From Diploptera punctata (taxonomy: Eukaryota; Arthropoda; Insecta; Blattodea; Blaberidae), in the NCBI GenBank assembly GCA_030220185.1, contig JASPKZ010003845.1, positions 2,923,501 to 2,987,500 of the forward strand: DNA of 64,000 nt, given 5' to 3'. The notes beneath the pieces are model-generated. The model had not been told where the DNA came from and did no database searches. It saw only the letters and a list, made by a program, of their open reading frames with translations. A program made the translations under genes and the position numbers. The first letter of the stretch is position 1, and each line of letters opens with the position of its first letter. Shown piece by piece: positions 63,053 through 64,000 of the stretch.

Positions 63053-64000
63053 ACTTACTTACTTACTTACTTACTTACTCACTGGCACTATCGAACCCGT
63101 AGGTTCATGGCCGCGCGGACATAAGCTCTCCATGCATCCCTATCCTGAGCTAATGCTTTCCAATCATTTCCTGTATAATCTACTTCCCTCAAATCATAGT
63201 TAATGTTGTTCTCCCACCTCATTCTTGGTCTACCAACTGGGCGTTTTCCTTCTGGCTTTCCTACAAGAAGTTTCCATGCACGTCTTTCATTCCCCATACG
63301 TGCAACATGCCCCGCCCATCGCAGTCTACGAGACTTAACTGTTCTTATTATATATCTGGCTTCCTATAAAGACCATGTAGTTCATTGTTATGTAGTCTTC
63401 TCCATTCACCATGTCTGTTCATCTTCCTTTGGTCCAAAAATTTTCCTAAGAACTTTATTCTCAAATACTCGTAATCTCCTTTCCTCCCTCTAAAGTAAGA
63501 GTCCATGTTTCGCACCAATATAATATAACTGGTTAGAATAATAGTTTTATATATTTTCAGCTTAACGTTTTTTGAAAGGAGTTGGGACATCAAAAGTCTC
63601 TGCAATGCATAATAGCATGCATTTCCAGAATTGAGCCTATGTTTAATTTCTTTGTGCATCTCATTCCTATTTGTGATTATTGTTCCTAGGTATTTGAATT
63701 CAGCCAATTCCTCAAAATTTCCCTCATTTGTCATTAGCTGTCCATTTCCATTATATAATGTATTTCTACGTGTGACCATATATTTAGTTTTACTGATATT
63801 TACTTCCAGTCCTAATTTCTTAGTGTTACTCAATAGTGTGTGCGTGTTGGCCTTTAGTATCTCCTCGCTATCGGCCAGTAGTACCACATCATCAGCATAA
63901 ACTAACAGCTTATTAATACCATTCACTTGTAAGCCTTCCTTATTCTCTAAAGATTTAATGGCATGCTCTAGTACAAAATTAAATAGTAGAGGAGATAGTG
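63053..64000 (-). pseudogene. LINE-B, longest copy, continues past window edge
   Basis: Minus strand. At the window edge the RT core is present ('PLLFNFVLEHAIKSLENKEG', 'LQVNGINKLLVYADDVVLLA' with the catalytic Asp pair at about 63895). It is followed by 'LEVNISKTKYMVTRRNTLYN', 'ELAEFKYLGTIITNRNEMHK', 'LKIYKTIILTSYIILVRNMD', 'IKFLGKFLDQRKMNRHGEWR', and in another frame 'MGNERRAWKLLVGKPEGKRP' and 'RMRWENNINYDLREVDYTGN'. It ends at GGGTTCGATAGTGCCAGTGAG plus a TAAG repeat. Two long open frames (192 and 69 codons) belong to one ORF with small indels between. This is the reference copy for the family. The 5' end is outside the window. Confidence 0.92.

Overview
This is a window of AT-rich, repeat-dominated eukaryotic DNA, almost certainly from an insect. 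The best guess is a cockroach or relative (Periplaneta-like): the dominant LINE fragments encode a tail around 'RMRWENNINYDLREVDYTG', which I associate from memory with American cockroach genome translations. There is no operon structure, ribosome binding site, CRISPR array or rRNA. The species call is inference.

Only one convincing host coding segment is present. It is a 1214-bp internal exon on the minus strand (50547-51760) with a clean acceptor and donor and a continuous frame rich in His, Pro, Ala and Gly. It looks like part of the C-terminal region of a transcription factor. The first residues after the splice site resemble what follows the PAS-B domain in NPAS4/dysfusion bHLH-PAS proteins, so I tentatively call it dysfusion-like. 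Most of the rest of the window is probably intron or intergenic DNA around it. A possible tiny two-exon minus-strand ORF sits at 32059-32397.

Everything else that can be identified is mobile or repetitive DNA. (1) LINE-A is one near-complete but broken non-LTR retrotransposon at about 5790-10336, with a gag-like zinc-knuckle ORF, AP endonuclease, reverse transcriptase and RNase H. It abuts a Tc1/mariner-type transposase scrap. (2) LINE-B gives about twenty 5'-truncated fragments on both strands, nearly all ending near 'GGTTCGATAGTGCCAGTGAGTTAGT'. The longest runs off the right edge. (3) LINE-C gives three closely similar RTE-like copies at 26593, 40440 and 41868, ending in a GAA-repeat tail, plus older relatives (LINE-D) with GAT-type tails. 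(4) Scraps of CR1/Jockey-like, R2-like and RNase H-bearing LINEs are present.

There are several tRNA-derived SINE families: SINE-1 with about ten copies, SINE-2 with about seven, and SINE-3 and SINE-4 with one or two each. There is a family of foldback hairpin elements with a shared core, a 473-bp unrelated foldback at 60079, two MITE-like elements, two Helitron-like nonautonomous elements, a broken tRNA-Tyr-like sequence with anticodon CTA, a three-unit tandem array running into a GATA microsatellite, and many ATT/AAT microsatellites.

The most interesting points are the LINE-B remnant lying within about 6 bp of the exon's splice donor, a chimeric retroposon (2241-2604) with a perfect 12-bp target duplication, the foldback family with conserved core but differing arms, and the CTA tRNA-like locus. 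I did not find a convincing new biological system.
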